Below the pieces are notes generated by a model. It worked only from the letters and a program-made list of their open reading frames with translations. It made no database searches and was not told the DNA's origin. From contig NZ_JACOGK010000004.1 of assembly GCF_014269395.1 (NCBI RefSeq), forward strand, positions 44,543-108,542: a DNA stretch of 64,000 nucleotides, read 5' to 3'. Each line of letters starts with the position of its first letter. Position 1 is the stretch's first letter. Origin of the DNA: Megasphaera hominis (GTDB lineage: Bacteria; Bacillota; Negativicutes; Veillonellales; Megasphaeraceae). Made by a program: the position numbers and the translations under genes. Of the stretch, positions 30,842-39,957 are shown piece by piece.

Positions 30842-33800
30842 ACATAGCAAAGAGATCGAGCAGTTCGTCTTCAGGCAAATCACCGAGGCAGCCATATTCG
30901 CTCATCAGGTCCAGCATGGTCTTGCCTACTTTACCGCGCAGCTTGAGGTCCGCTTTGGATGTGAAAGGACGTTCATTGCGGGCCGTTACAATCTGTTCGG
31001 CAACGTTTTCGCCAAGGCCGTCGATAGCCGTAAAGGGCGGCAGTATTTTGCCATCGCAAATGGTAAACTTCGTCGCATCGGAACGGTTAATATCGACATT
31101 GAGGAAGGAATAACCGCGCAGGCTCATTTCCTTCGCCAGTTCCAGGGCCGAATAGAGATCCTGGTCGATTTTGGAGGCACTCTTGCCCATGGCTTTGATT
31201 TCCTTCATAGCCTGCTCCTGTCCTTCCAGGCCGTGTACCATGGCCGAAAGCTTAAAGGCCTTGGCGCGGATCGTAAAGTACGCCGCATAGTAAGCCAGGG
31301 GATAATTGATCTTGAACCAGGCAATGCGGAAGGCCATCATAACGTAGGCCACGGCATGGGCACGGGGGAAGAGGTAGCCGATTTTCAGACATGATTCGAT
31401 GAACCATTCGGGAATGTGCCCTTCCCGCAATTCGCCTTCATAATCGGTCGTCTTCTGGCCCAGCTTGTTCGGCTTGTCAATGCCCTTGCCTTTACGAACA
31501 TTTTCCATGACCTTGAAACTCGTCTTGGGTTTGATACCGTGCTGAATCAGATAGTTCATGATGTCATCACGGGTGGAAACGGCTTCTTTCAGCGGTACGA
31601 CCTTGTTCCGGATCAAATCCTGGGCGTTGTTCAGCCATACGTCTGTACCGTGGGAGAAACCGGAAATACGTACCAGTTCGGAGAAGTTCTTGGGCTTCGT
31701 GTCGACGAGCATTTGCCGGACAAAGGGCGTACCGAATTCGGGAATGCCCAGGCTGCCTACAGGCGAGCCCAGTTCTTCCGGCGTCAGGCCCAGGGCCTTC
31801 GTCGAGCTAAAGAGGCTCATCGTCGCCGGGTCATCAAAGGGAATGGACTTGGCGTCTACGCCGGTCATGTCTTCAAGCATGCGGATAACCGTCGGGTCAT
31901 CGTGACCGAGGATATCGAGCTTGACCAGACGGCCTTCGATGGAGTGATAGTCAAAGTGAGTCGTAATAATGCCCGTATCCTTCTTATTGGCCGGATACTG
32001 GACAGGCGTAAAGTGATGGACGTCCATATCACGGGGAATAACCATGACGCCGCCCGGGTGCTGGCCCGTCGTATTCTTGACACCCATGCAGCCGTTGACC
32101 AGGCTGTTGACGAAGGCATCGTTGACCTTAATCCCCTTGGCGTCGGCCCATTTCATGACGTAGCCGTAAGCCGTCTTGTCTTTGACGACACCGATCGTAC
32201 CGGCGCGGAAAACGTTATCCTTACCAAAGAGTTCTTCCGTATATTTATGGGCTTTCGGATGGTATTCGCCGGAGAAGTTGAGGTCAATATCCGGTACTTT
32301 GTCGCCATCGAAGCCTAAGAAAATAGCAAAAGGAATGTTGTGCCCGTTTTTCTGGAGCTCTGCACCGCAATGGGGGCATTTCTTGTCAGGCAAATCGAAG
32401 CCGCCGCCGTATTCGCCATGCGTAAAGAATTCACTGTACTGGCATTCAGGGCACACATAGTGTGGCGGCAAGGGATTGACTTCTGTAATATCGGACATGG
32501 TCGCAACGAAGGACGAGCCGACAGAACCACGGGAGCCTACGAGGTAGCCATCGTCGTTGGAGTGCTTTACGAGCTTGTGGGCAATGTAATAGAGCACGCC
32601 AAAGCCGTGTCCCAAAATGGATGTAAACTCTTCGGTCAGGCGGTCTTCGACGATCTGCGGCAACGGGTTGCCGTAAATCTTGTGAGCTTTTTCATAGCAC
32701 ATCTTTTTCAGGGCTTCCGAAGAACCGGCAATGCGCGGGAAATAGAGGGTTTCCTTAGGAATAGGCCGGACGTAATCGATTTCATCGTTAATGGCGTTCG
32801 GATTCGTAATGACGACTTCCCGGGCCCGTTCTTCACCGAGATAGGAAAACTCTTCCAGCATTTCATCGGTCGTGCGGAAATAGAGATCCGGCTGGTGCTG
32901 GGCATCCTTGAAGCCCTTGCCGGTCATGAGAATTTCCCGATAGATTTTGTCTTCAGGATTCATGAAATGGGCGTCACACGTAGCGACGGTCTTTTTGCCC
33001 AGTTCATCACCGATGCGCAGGATCTTACGGTTAATATCGCGCAGCCCTTCGTCGTCCGACACGAGGCCTTCGCGGACGAGAAACTCGTTATTCGTAATAG
33101 GCTGGATTTCCAGGTAGTCGTAATACGAGGCGATCTTCTTCAGTTCTTCATAGGGCAGGTTTTTCTGCACCATAGAGCGGACCAGCTCGCCGGCTTCACA
33201 GGCCGAGCCGAGAATGAGTCCTTCGCGGTATTCGTTGAGGACGGCCCGGGGAATACGCGGACGGCCACGGTAAATATATTTCAGGTGGGAAATGCTGACC
33301 AGCTTGTACAGGTTGCGCACGCCGATCTGATTTTTCGCCAGGATAACGATGTGGTACGATTCGTCTATTTTCGTATCGAAGAGGTACCCTTCCATGCCAT
33401 AAATAACCTTGACGTTGTTGGTTTTATTCGTCGAGACGTCCTGCAAGAGCGGGAACGACTGGACGACACCGTGGTCCGTCACGGCAACGGCGGGATGATG
33501 CCATTTCTTGACGGTTTTGATGAGGTCCTTGACCGTAATGAGGGCATCCATATCGCTCATGACCGTATGCAGGTGCAGTTCGACACGGGGCGTCGGGTTC
33601 GTATCGACCCGTTCTGTCGTCGTAGTAGCCGCCGGCATGATGCTGTCTACGTTGAGAACGTAATCGTTGAGATAATCGCTGTACTTGACGTCGCCGTGCA
33701 CCTTGACACTGGCGCCGACCTTCAGGTTGGCCTGCAGAGCATCCAGTTCTTCCTGTGTTATCGTGTTGCGGCGGCGGAATTTACTGTTGCCCTTGGCTAC

Positions 33801-34472
33801 ATCCAAAAATTTCTGGGCCGAAATGCCATTGGTCTTATCGGCCAGCTGGAAATTGACGATAATTCGCTTGGTCTTCGTTTCCCGGAATTCGACTTTGACA
33901 ACGTCTCCCTGGAACAGTACATCCGGCCGTTCTTCACCGATGACGTCGTTAATAGGCGTTACTTCGCCCTTGACGTATTTACCCAGCCAAACGCGGCTGT
34001 CCTTTGTCGTACTGCCGGCAGAACGGGATGCTTTCGTACTGCCCGAACTGCCACCCTTAGCTTCATTAGCTACGGCCATGCAGGCTTTGATGTACGCCGG
34101 ATCGTTGCGCAAGGAATCATCCGGCTCTTCCTGGTCATATATATCTTCATGGGGAATATCATAGCCTTCCATATCCTGACAATCGACATTAGCTATAGCA
34201 TTGAGATCGGCATCGGTCTGGCTGAGGGGCATATCACCGCCGTGATGGAGAAATTCCACACGGTTTTCAACGGTAACCTCACCGGGCAGGGAAAGATGTG
34301 ATACGACTGCTTGTTTCAGAGCTGCTGCATCTTCTACGTTCCAATCGGTCCGGGTCCGCACGTGCCAGTGCCGGCCTTTTTCTTCCGCACAGATTTCCTG
34401 TACCAGAAGATACTTATTTTCTGCAATGGGCAGAGAAAACTCTGTTTTCGGAACAATGTGCAAAATTCTCAT
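30840..34472 (-). CDS. polC: DNA polymerase III PolC without a proofreading exonuclease domain
   Basis: PolC is the essential Gram-positive replicative polymerase. Visible in its 1210 residues are an N-terminal domain, an OB fold (around 160-290), the PHP domain starting VELHLHTVMSDMDA (297-310) and VTDHGVVQSFP (331-341), a zinc-binding CPEC...CPHCG inside the polymerase core, the catalytic-Asp motif VPDIDLNFSGEY, and a helix-hairpin-helix C-terminus. In standard PolC (about 1430 residues) a DEDDh 3'-5' exonuclease of roughly 180-200 residues is inserted in the PHP domain right after YGME. Here YGMEGYLFD (358-366) runs directly into TKIDESYHIVILAKN, the second PHP part, and no FDxETTG motif exists anywhere. 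The length deficit matches. The frame is intact and the junction clean, so this is a domain loss or ancestral absence, not damage. Proofreading would need a separate subunit. Confidence 0.96.
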   Translation of the reverse strand: MRILHIVPKTEFSLPIAENKYLLVQEICAEEKGRHWHVRTRTDWNVEDAAALKQAVVSHLSLPGEVTVENRVEFLHHGGDMPLSQTDADLNAIANVDCQDMEGYDIPHEDIYDQEEPDDSLRNDPAYIKACMAVANEAKGGSSGSTKASRSAGSTTKDSRVWLGKYVKGEVTPINDVIGEERPDVLFQGDVVKVEFRETKTKRIIVNFQLADKTNGISAQKFLDVAKGNSKFRRRNTITQEELDALQANLKVGASVKVHGDVKYSDYLNDYVLNVDSIMPAATTTTERVDTNPTPRVELHLHTVMSDMDALITVKDLIKTVKKWHHPAVAVTDHGVVQSFPLLQDVSTNKTNNVKVIYGMEGYLFDTKIDESYHIVILAKNQIGVRNLYKLVSISHLKYIYRGRPRIPRAVLNEYREGLILGSACEAGELVRSMVQKNLPYEELKKIASYYDYLEIQPITNNEFLVREGLVSDDEGLRDINRKILRIGDELGKKTVATCDAHFMNPEDKIYREILMTGKGFKDAQHQPDLYFRTTDEMLEEFSYLGEERAREVVITNPNAINDEIDYVRPIPKETLYFPRIAGSSEALKKMCYEKAHKIYGNPLPQIVEDRLTEEFTSILGHGFGVLYYIAHKLVKHSNDDGYLVGSRGSVGSSFVATMSDITEVNPLPPHYVCPECQYSEFFTHGEYGGGFDLPDKKCPHCGAELQKNGHNIPFAIFLGFDGDKVPDIDLNFSGEYHPKAHKYTEELFGKDNVFRAGTIGVVKDKTAYGYVMKWADAKGIKVNDAFVNSLVNGCMGVKNTTGQHPGGVMVIPRDMDVHHFTPVQYPANKKDTGIITTHFDYHSIEGRLVKLDILGHDDPTVIRMLEDMTGVDAKSIPFDDPATMSLFSSTKALGLTPEELGSPVGSLGIPEFGTPFVRQMLVDTKPKNFSELVRISGFSHGTDVWLNNAQDLIRNKVVPLKEAVSTRDDIMNYLIQHGIKPKTSFKVMENVRKGKGIDKPNKLGQKTTDYEGELREGHIPEWFIESCLKIGYLFPRAHAVAYVMMAFRIAWFKINYPLAYYAAYFTIRAKAFKLSAMVHGLEGQEQAMKEIKAMGKSASKIDQDLYSALELAKEMSLRGYSFLNVDINRSDATKFTICDGKILPPFTAIDGLGENVAEQIVTARNERPFTSKADLKLRGKVGKTMLDLMSEYGCLGDLPEDELLDLFAM

Positions 34473-34499
34473 AGGGATTCCTTTCTATATGGTTAACGG

Positions 34500-36053
34500 T
34501 CATTCACTCTCCCCAGCGTCTGCGTCACCAGCTGCAGACGGGGACACGGCTTCTTCGGCCGGGGCTTCCGGGATTTGCGTCGGGTCATGGGGTGCATTGA
34601 GCATGGCATCCTGTGGCTGTTCGCCGTCGAGGTTCGTCGTCTGTACCGTTTCTTCTGACGACGGTCCCGGCGTGAGGATGATTTCCGAGTTAGGGTCGTA
34701 ATGGGAAACGATCGTATCGGTATAATGATCGCCGTCGGCGTAAGCCACAGTGCGGCGGATTGTAATATCGTGGCCGTCGTAGCCTTCCTGATCACGTTTA
34801 TCTTCTGTGACGGAATCGTCATGACGATGGATGACGCGGTGAGGCAGTGTTTTTTGCGAAACCGTGGCAAAAGACACGTTGCATGTATCGGCGTGATTCC
34901 CCAGAATATAGACGGTCAGGGAGCCTTGGTTCATTTCCGTGCAAATATACACGGGATGTTTAAACGGATTAGTAAAAGCGAAATCCAGCGAGTTATCGGC
35001 TACTGTCGCATCCATACCGACGGGTACGTAGCCGGCCGGTGCGTAATGGGGCGAACGGCTGGCGATAATCATGCCCGAACGCAGGGCTGCATTAAAGAGG
35101 GTCGTACTCACCTGGCAGACACCGCCGCCGGCATCGAGGACGACTTTATTATCGAAATAAACCGGTGCGTCTTTGTAGCCCTTATCGCGCGTACGCGTGC
35201 CGATTGTATCGTTAAAGGAGCAATCCTTGCCGGCTGCCACAAGGGTATGATTGAGGAGCTTTTGGGCAATGTTGATGTTTTCATCGCGATTGCCGTTGAC
35301 GCCGTCAAAATGGGTCGTATAGTACGTCAAGACCGTATCGATATCCTTCAGATCAGCTTCTTTGACCTTGGCTTCTGTACGTGCTGTGACCGGCACAGCG
35401 ACGGCAGCCGTACTGCCCTGGTGCAGTTCATCTACGACGCGCTGCTTTAAAGCGTCCGCATCAATGGTGATCTGCGCTTTTTCTTTATGAATTTCTACAC
35501 CCCCCTTGCCTGTCGGCGAGGCATAGGCGTCTTGGGGCTCTGCATTATAGGAATCATGGATCTCGCCGATAGCCTGCGTCAGCTTCTCGTCATCGACAGC
35601 AATGGAAAGAGGTACGTCCTTGCCAAAGCGCAAGGTCTGCACGACATCGGCTACGCGCTGCCAGGGAGTACCCGTGCGGCCGACGAGCAAGGCTTCGTCC
35701 ATAATGCGTTCCCTGTCGAAATGGCCATCGAGTTTCTCCAAAGCCAATGTTTCATTGACGCCGTCTGCCTGGAGGGCCAGCGTCTTTTTGCCCAGCTCCC
35801 CTTCCCGTTCGTCCAAGTACGCATTAATATCGTCTTCCGTCAGATTGGCTGCCTCCTGGCCGTCAATGCTTACCAAGGAAGCTGCCTTGGTCTGGGCAGC
35901 AAAGAAGGTGCCACCGCCAACGACACAGAGGACGGCTACACCGGCGAGTATTTTTTTCCAAGGCCGTTTATGTTCCTTGATGCCGTGGCTTTCGCGATAG
36001 CGACGGCGGTAGTCTTTCATTCTCTCTTTTCTTGCTTTTTCTTCATCCTGCAA
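34500..36053 (-). CDS. VanW-like membrane-anchored protein
   Basis: A 517-residue protein with a short basic cytoplasmic N-terminus and one transmembrane helix (ILAGVAVLCVVGGGTFFAA), placing the bulk outside the inner membrane. The centre has a repeated peptidoglycan-binding-type segment (DVPLSIAVDDEKLTQAI), then the VanW domain with GTRTRDKGYKDAPVYFDN and DAGGGVCQVSTTLFNAALRS. The C-terminal 120 residues resemble a G5-like/extracellular domain and a Glu/Ala/Pro-rich tail. VanW-family proteins are tied to the cell envelope in Firmicutes but have no settled activity. The frame begins with TTG at 36053, three bases after holA's stop; an ATG at 36020 is an alternative start. It lies between holA and polC on the same strand. 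Confidence 0.8.
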   Translation of the reverse strand: MQDEEKARKERMKDYRRRYRESHGIKEHKRPWKKILAGVAVLCVVGGGTFFAAQTKAASLVSIDGQEAANLTEDDINAYLDEREGELGKKTLALQADGVNETLALEKLDGHFDRERIMDEALLVGRTGTPWQRVADVVQTLRFGKDVPLSIAVDDEKLTQAIGEIHDSYNAEPQDAYASPTGKGGVEIHKEKAQITIDADALKQRVVDELHQGSTAAVAVPVTARTEAKVKEADLKDIDTVLTYYTTHFDGVNGNRDENINIAQKLLNHTLVAAGKDCSFNDTIGTRTRDKGYKDAPVYFDNKVVLDAGGGVCQVSTTLFNAALRSGMIIASRSPHYAPAGYVPVGMDATVADNSLDFAFTNPFKHPVYICTEMNQGSLTVYILGNHADTCNVSFATVSQKTLPHRVIHRHDDSVTEDKRDQEGYDGHDITIRRTVAYADGDHYTDTIVSHYDPNSEIILTPGPSSEETVQTTNLDGEQPQDAMLNAPHDPTQIPEAPAEEAVSPSAAGDADAGESE

Positions 36054-36055
36054 CG

Positions 36056-37102
36056 TTAAGCCCTGCCTTTATGGTGACAATATAAGCAAATGAGCTGTTC
36101 CATATCGATGGGCGCAGCCATACCTCTGCGAATATTGAGCTGTAGTGTAAATATCTGGCTGATGAGTTCATCCAGTTCTTCTATTTTCCAATATGAAATC
36201 ACTTTTTTCAAGCTATATAACGCATATTTTACAGATTTTCCCCGATTGACGCCGGTGAGGATTTCATCACACTGCCGGGGCGGACAATGGGCGGCTAATA
36301 ATTCCTTATAGGCCCGTAAGAGCCGCAGGCGCGTAATGACATACCCCGTATTCTTCAGAAAGGCATCCTGCTTGGCGAAGAGGCCATCTACAAAGGGCAA
36401 GGTATGGGCCCCATCGCGTTGGAGAAAATAATCGGTAAAGGTAAAAAGATTCTTTTCCATAGAACCGGCAAAGAGGGCCGTCAAGTCCTTCGCGTCGATC
36501 TGCTTCGTGCCATCGGGAAGCATGATCTGCAGCTTATCCAGTTCGGAAAAAACGTACATGAGGGGAATCGTTTCCCACGTCTGAAAGAGGGCCCGCAAAT
36601 AGCGGTCGCCCCGGCTGGTTAGGGAAAGGTTATGCTGCGCCAGGTAGTCGTTGACATAGGTCATGACCGATTTGTTATCGACAGGGCGGCATTCTGCCAC
36701 GTCGGCCAGCTTAGACAATTCCTTGAAAAAGACACAGCCCGTATCGAGCTTGCTCGTTTCTTTGGGCATCTTGGTAATAAAAAGGAGACCATTCGTTTCG
36801 GGCATATTCTCCATTTGCGCAAGAAACCACGTCTCTTCCTTCGTCAGCTTACTGCGCGAACGGCCGCCATGCTTGATGGGCAGCAAAGGGCAATCCTTCC
36901 AAATGACCAGGCCGCTGCCGCCAAAAAGGGATGATGCCTGAAAGGCCTCCACCACCGTGGCTACAGGTACGTCTTTTTCAAAAACCGTCTGTTCCGGCGC
37001 TTCCCCGGCCCGCTGCTGGCAGGCTGTGAGAAAGCGGCGTTCTTCCCGTTCCATGAGGTACGGTTCATTACCGTATATACACTTAATATTGCTATGCTTC
37101 AT
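36056..37102 (-). CDS. holA: DNA polymerase III delta subunit (clamp loader)
   Basis: A 348-residue HolA, the clamp-loader subunit that opens the sliding clamp. IKCIYGNEPYLMEREERRFL is the typical Firmicute start. FQASSLFGGSGLVIWKDCP and the ISYWKIEELDELISQIFTL C-terminal segment are recognisable. The frame is open for another 131 codons upstream, but that part is a shadow of comEC; the ATG at 37102 has AGGAGG at ideal distance and overlaps the comEC stop by 11 bases. The comEA-comEC-holA order is standard. Confidence 0.9.
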   Translation of the reverse strand: MKHSNIKCIYGNEPYLMEREERRFLTACQQRAGEAPEQTVFEKDVPVATVVEAFQASSLFGGSGLVIWKDCPLLPIKHGGRSRSKLTKEETWFLAQMENMPETNGLLFITKMPKETSKLDTGCVFFKELSKLADVAECRPVDNKSVMTYVNDYLAQHNLSLTSRGDRYLRALFQTWETIPLMYVFSELDKLQIMLPDGTKQIDAKDLTALFAGSMEKNLFTFTDYFLQRDGAHTLPFVDGLFAKQDAFLKNTGYVITRLRLLRAYKELLAAHCPPRQCDEILTGVNRGKSVKYALYSLKKVISYWKIEELDELISQIFTLQLNIRRGMAAPIDMEQLICLYCHHKGRA

Positions 37103-39233
37103 GAGCGGTGCCTCCTGCTGTCGTATAAGACCAGGTTCCCTGGCGCCACGTTGCCGTAATGGCACCGTCCAACGCCGGTGTAAAACAAGGAATACCATAA
37201 GCCTGGCCCAAGCGCCGCCATTCTTTCCAGGCCCTGTCGGAAAAGGCCTGGCCGCTGTCGTAGACGACGAGAGCCGCTGCCTCTTTGGGAAAGGCTTCCG
37301 GCGAAATTCCCTGCAGGGACCGTACTTCCAGGCAGGCCATAGACGGCCAGTCTGTATGGGGAATCGTATCATAGACATAATAAGGCAGAGAAACGGCTGC
37401 GGCCGTATAAGGTCCTGCCTTTTCACCTGCTTCGATGACCTGCTGCACGGCCAGATTGCTGCACAGCTGCGTCGCCGTAGGGCCTGTAGTTTCACCGCTC
37501 ACGGTAACACTTTCTAAGGCAAAGATGCCGTGATAGCGCAAGGCCGGTACGAGGACACAGGCAGCCTGTTCGGGATTAGACCATCGGCTCTTATTATACC
37601 ACAAGTACGCCGAACTATCATCATGGACGACGCACGTAGCCTTGTCGTTTCCTACGTCGAAAATATAGACCGTAAGCTCCGGTTTTTGCCACCACGCATA
37701 GCACGACGGCACGAGAAAAACCAGTGCCGCCAGCGGCATGAGCAGGCGGCGTTTTTCCGGCAAGAAGAAGATGGCTCCGATGAGGAGATAATAGGCAGCG
37801 GCACTATACCAGGGCAGGGCACCGAGCCACCAGCGGCTGTGCGGCAAGGAGGCGAGAAAATAATTGCCCTTGACGGCCAGCTCCATGAAAGGCTGAATGA
37901 CTGCCAGTAGTACCTGGCCCAAGGGCAGAAAGAGAAGGCCTGCGACGGATGCGGCCAGGCCCAGCAAAATAACCAGATCGAGGATGGGGCCGACGAGGAT
38001 ATTGGCAAAGACCGAATAGACCGGCAAGGAGGAAAAGCTGGCCAGGAGCAAGGGTACGAGCAGGAGCTGCGCACTCACGCAGACGGCAATACCGTCACGC
38101 AAAAAGGGTGGTAAGGCCGTGAGGACCCGGCTTATAGGCTGGCGCAGGAGGATGATGCCGGCAGAAGCACCATAGGACAGGCGGAAGCTCAAATCAAAGA
38201 GCAGGCAGGGACTATAGATGAGCATCACCAGAGATGTCAGGGCCAGGGCGTGAAAGGCCGTATAGTCACGGCGGGCAACGAGACTGCCGGCAGCGATGAT
38301 GCCCATGGCTGCTGCACGCACGACGGGCGCCGTAAAATCCGACAGGGCTCCATAAAAGAGAACGACCACAGCGGAAAGAGAAAAGAGCGCCGCTTCCCGT
38401 AATTTCAAAGACCGTCCCAGAAGCTGGATCAAGGACAGCAAGAGAGCTACGTGGGAACCCGATACAGAAAGTATATGGATAATCTTTGTCGAACTGAAGC
38501 TTTCCAGGAGAGCCGGTGGCAGTTCATCGTAATGGCCGCCAAAGAGAAGGCTGCTCAGCATGTTTGCCTGATCTCTGGAAAGGACAGTCCCATAGAAAGC
38601 TACCAAGCGCTCGCGCAGGGAATAGACGACCAGGGAAAGTCCCCGTGGCGGCGCAAGGATACGTACAGGCGTACCGGCCTTGGCGTAGGCTTTGAGGAAG
38701 ATGTCCCCTTCCCGATCACGGTGCCTGGCATCGTAAAGACCTTCGTTGCCGTAATAGCGTATGGGCCGTACAGCCGCCGTCACGGCCAGACGTGTAGACG
38801 GGATGTACTCTTTGCTGCCCGGCAGCGTCACGTACAGGTTTCCCGTGGGCTCGTCCAAAACGGCAGCACCGGCAGCGCTATAGGCCAGGCGGTCCAAGGT
38901 AAGGACATAGCGGGTCAGGGTCCCTTCGTCCGTACTGTAGGAGTTCTTCTTCTCTACAACCGTTCCTTCTATGTACCAGGTTTTGCCGGCCAGGTGCACC
39001 GGTAATGACGCATAGTGCCGGGCATCCCACTGCATTCGTCCGGCACCGCAAAAAAAGACGGCTATGAGGAGCAGAGCCAGAAAGAGATGCGGCTTTTGCC
39101 GGGCCAGCCAGCAAAGGGGCGCACAAAGAGCGGCTAAAACAAGCCAGCTGTACCAGGGCAAACTAAAGGCATCGGCCACGGCAATGCCACAGGCGAAGGC
39201 CACCGCCATGGCCAGGCCGAGATAGAGCTTCAT
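37092..39233 (-). CDS. comEC: DNA uptake channel ComEC/Rec2 with a degenerate MBL domain
   Basis: ComEC forms the inner-membrane channel through which single-stranded DNA enters during transformation. This 713-residue copy has the N-terminal OB-like segment (TWYIEGTVVEKKNSYST) and a competence core with IIHILSVSGSHVALLLSLIQ, the family's best signature, followed by many hydrophobic helices. The C-terminal region begins VYIFDVGNDKATCVVHDD, the normal start of the metallo-beta-lactamase-like domain. The HxHxDH metal motif that should follow is missing: the equivalent stretch reads VSGETTGPTATQLC. The fold seems kept but not the nuclease-type active site. The gene overlaps comEA and holA by a few bases each. 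Confidence 0.92.
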   Translation of the reverse strand: MKLYLGLAMAVAFACGIAVADAFSLPWYSWLVLAALCAPLCWLARQKPHLFLALLLIAVFFCGAGRMQWDARHYASLPVHLAGKTWYIEGTVVEKKNSYSTDEGTLTRYVLTLDRLAYSAAGAAVLDEPTGNLYVTLPGSKEYIPSTRLAVTAAVRPIRYYGNEGLYDARHRDREGDIFLKAYAKAGTPVRILAPPRGLSLVVYSLRERLVAFYGTVLSRDQANMLSSLLFGGHYDELPPALLESFSSTKIIHILSVSGSHVALLLSLIQLLGRSLKLREAALFSLSAVVVLFYGALSDFTAPVVRAAAMGIIAAGSLVARRDYTAFHALALTSLVMLIYSPCLLFDLSFRLSYGASAGIILLRQPISRVLTALPPFLRDGIAVCVSAQLLLVPLLLASFSSLPVYSVFANILVGPILDLVILLGLAASVAGLLFLPLGQVLLAVIQPFMELAVKGNYFLASLPHSRWWLGALPWYSAAAYYLLIGAIFFLPEKRRLLMPLAALVFLVPSCYAWWQKPELTVYIFDVGNDKATCVVHDDSSAYLWYNKSRWSNPEQAACVLVPALRYHGIFALESVTVSGETTGPTATQLCSNLAVQQVIEAGEKAGPYTAAAVSLPYYVYDTIPHTDWPSMACLEVRSLQGISPEAFPKEAAALVVYDSGQAFSDRAWKEWRRLGQAYGIPCFTPALDGAITATWRQGTWSYTTAGGTAHEA

Positions 39234-39766
39234 ACAGAAACCTTATCCTTGAGTTTGTCATATTTAGCCTGGCCAATCCCTTTGACCTGCTGCAGTTCTT
39301 CTATGGAGGTAAAGCTGCCGTGTTCTTCGCGATAGGTCAGGATCTGTTCGGCCATGGCCGGACCGACGCCAGGCAGTTCCGCCAGCTTTTTGGCATCGGC
39401 TTCGTTGATATTGATGGTGCCATCGTCTACAGCGGCCCCGGCAGGAATGCCGTCGAGGTTATAGGGAATGTGGACGTGCATGCCATCGTGCACGCGGGCG
39501 GCAAAATTTACAGCATCAGCACTGGCATAGGGCAAGGCTTCCCCTGCGGCCTGGACGGCTTCACCGACGGTTACGTCCTTGGCAAAGGTATAGAGGCCAG
39601 GCTTGCGCACGGCCCCGGTAATATAGACGTACAAATCAGATGGCTGGGGCTCCTCTACGCGCGGTACTGCGGCCGTACGGTCAGCCGTCAGTTCCCCTAA
39701 GGACGTACCGAGGACCTGCCAGGCTGCAAAGGCCAGGAAAAACAGGATGACGAGCAGCTTTTTCAT
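39230..39766 (-). CDS. comEA: DNA receptor ComEA
   Basis: A 178-residue membrane-anchored DNA-binding protein that captures DNA at the surface and hands it to ComEC. The N-terminal helix is KLLVILFFLAFAAWQVLG. A SLBB-type domain follows (LYVYITGAVRKPGLYTFAKD), then the helix-hairpin-helix DNA-binding domain ININEADAKKLAELPGVGPA and GIGQAKYDKLK. I start at the ATG at 39766 with AGGAGGAACC upstream; the longer frame would read through a terminator. The stop overlaps the comEC start. Confidence 0.93.
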   Translation of the reverse strand: MKKLLVILFFLAFAAWQVLGTSLGELTADRTAAVPRVEEPQPSDLYVYITGAVRKPGLYTFAKDVTVGEAVQAAGEALPYASADAVNFAARVHDGMHVHIPYNLDGIPAGAAVDDGTININEADAKKLAELPGVGPAMAEQILTYREEHGSFTSIEELQQVKGIGQAKYDKLKDKVSV

Positions 39767-39785
39767 AGGTTCCTCCTTTTCAAAA

Positions 39786-39825
39786 AAAACAGCTTCCGGC
39801 GCACAAAGCGTCAGAAGCTGTTTTT
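39786..39825 (-). terminator. Terminator-like hairpin just before comEA
   Basis: AACAGCTTC pairs with GAAGCTGTT around a partly paired GC-rich loop. TTTTTTTT follows on the minus strand, ending at the comEA ribosome-binding site. It can end the trk transcript, but the promoter-like box at 39894 lies upstream of it, so it may also limit transcription into comEA. Confidence 0.7.
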
Positions 39826-39893
39826 CCGTGTAGAAACGATCTAAAACAAAAAAGAAACAGAGCATGAATAGGAAACAGTATAGGTATGGGTAT

Positions 39894-39902
39894 ATTATAG
39901 CA
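39894..39902 (-). promoter_or_regulatory. Extended -10 box upstream of comEA
   Basis: Read leftward: TGCTATAAT, with no recognisable -35. It lies between trkH1 and the hairpin before comEA. Confidence 0.4.
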
Positions 39903-39957
39903 TACTGCTACAAAGGCGGCCATATTCTTTACCCTGTTGGAATGACTGCAAATTGTC

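Noticed and set aside
32340..34301. 653-residue plus-strand frame opposite polC
   Set aside because: Antisense shadow of polC with no translation signals.
37103..37495. N-terminal extension of holA
   Set aside because: It is the comEC gene read in another frame; the ATG at 37102 has an ideal ribosome-binding site and gives the family's N-terminus.
39767..39865. In-frame extension of comEA (MLCFFFVLDRF...) that looked like a Phe-rich attenuation leader peptide before a terminator
   Set aside because: No ribosome-binding site precedes its ATG, comEA has no link to phenylalanine, and the coding resemblance is explained by T-rich terminator sequence.
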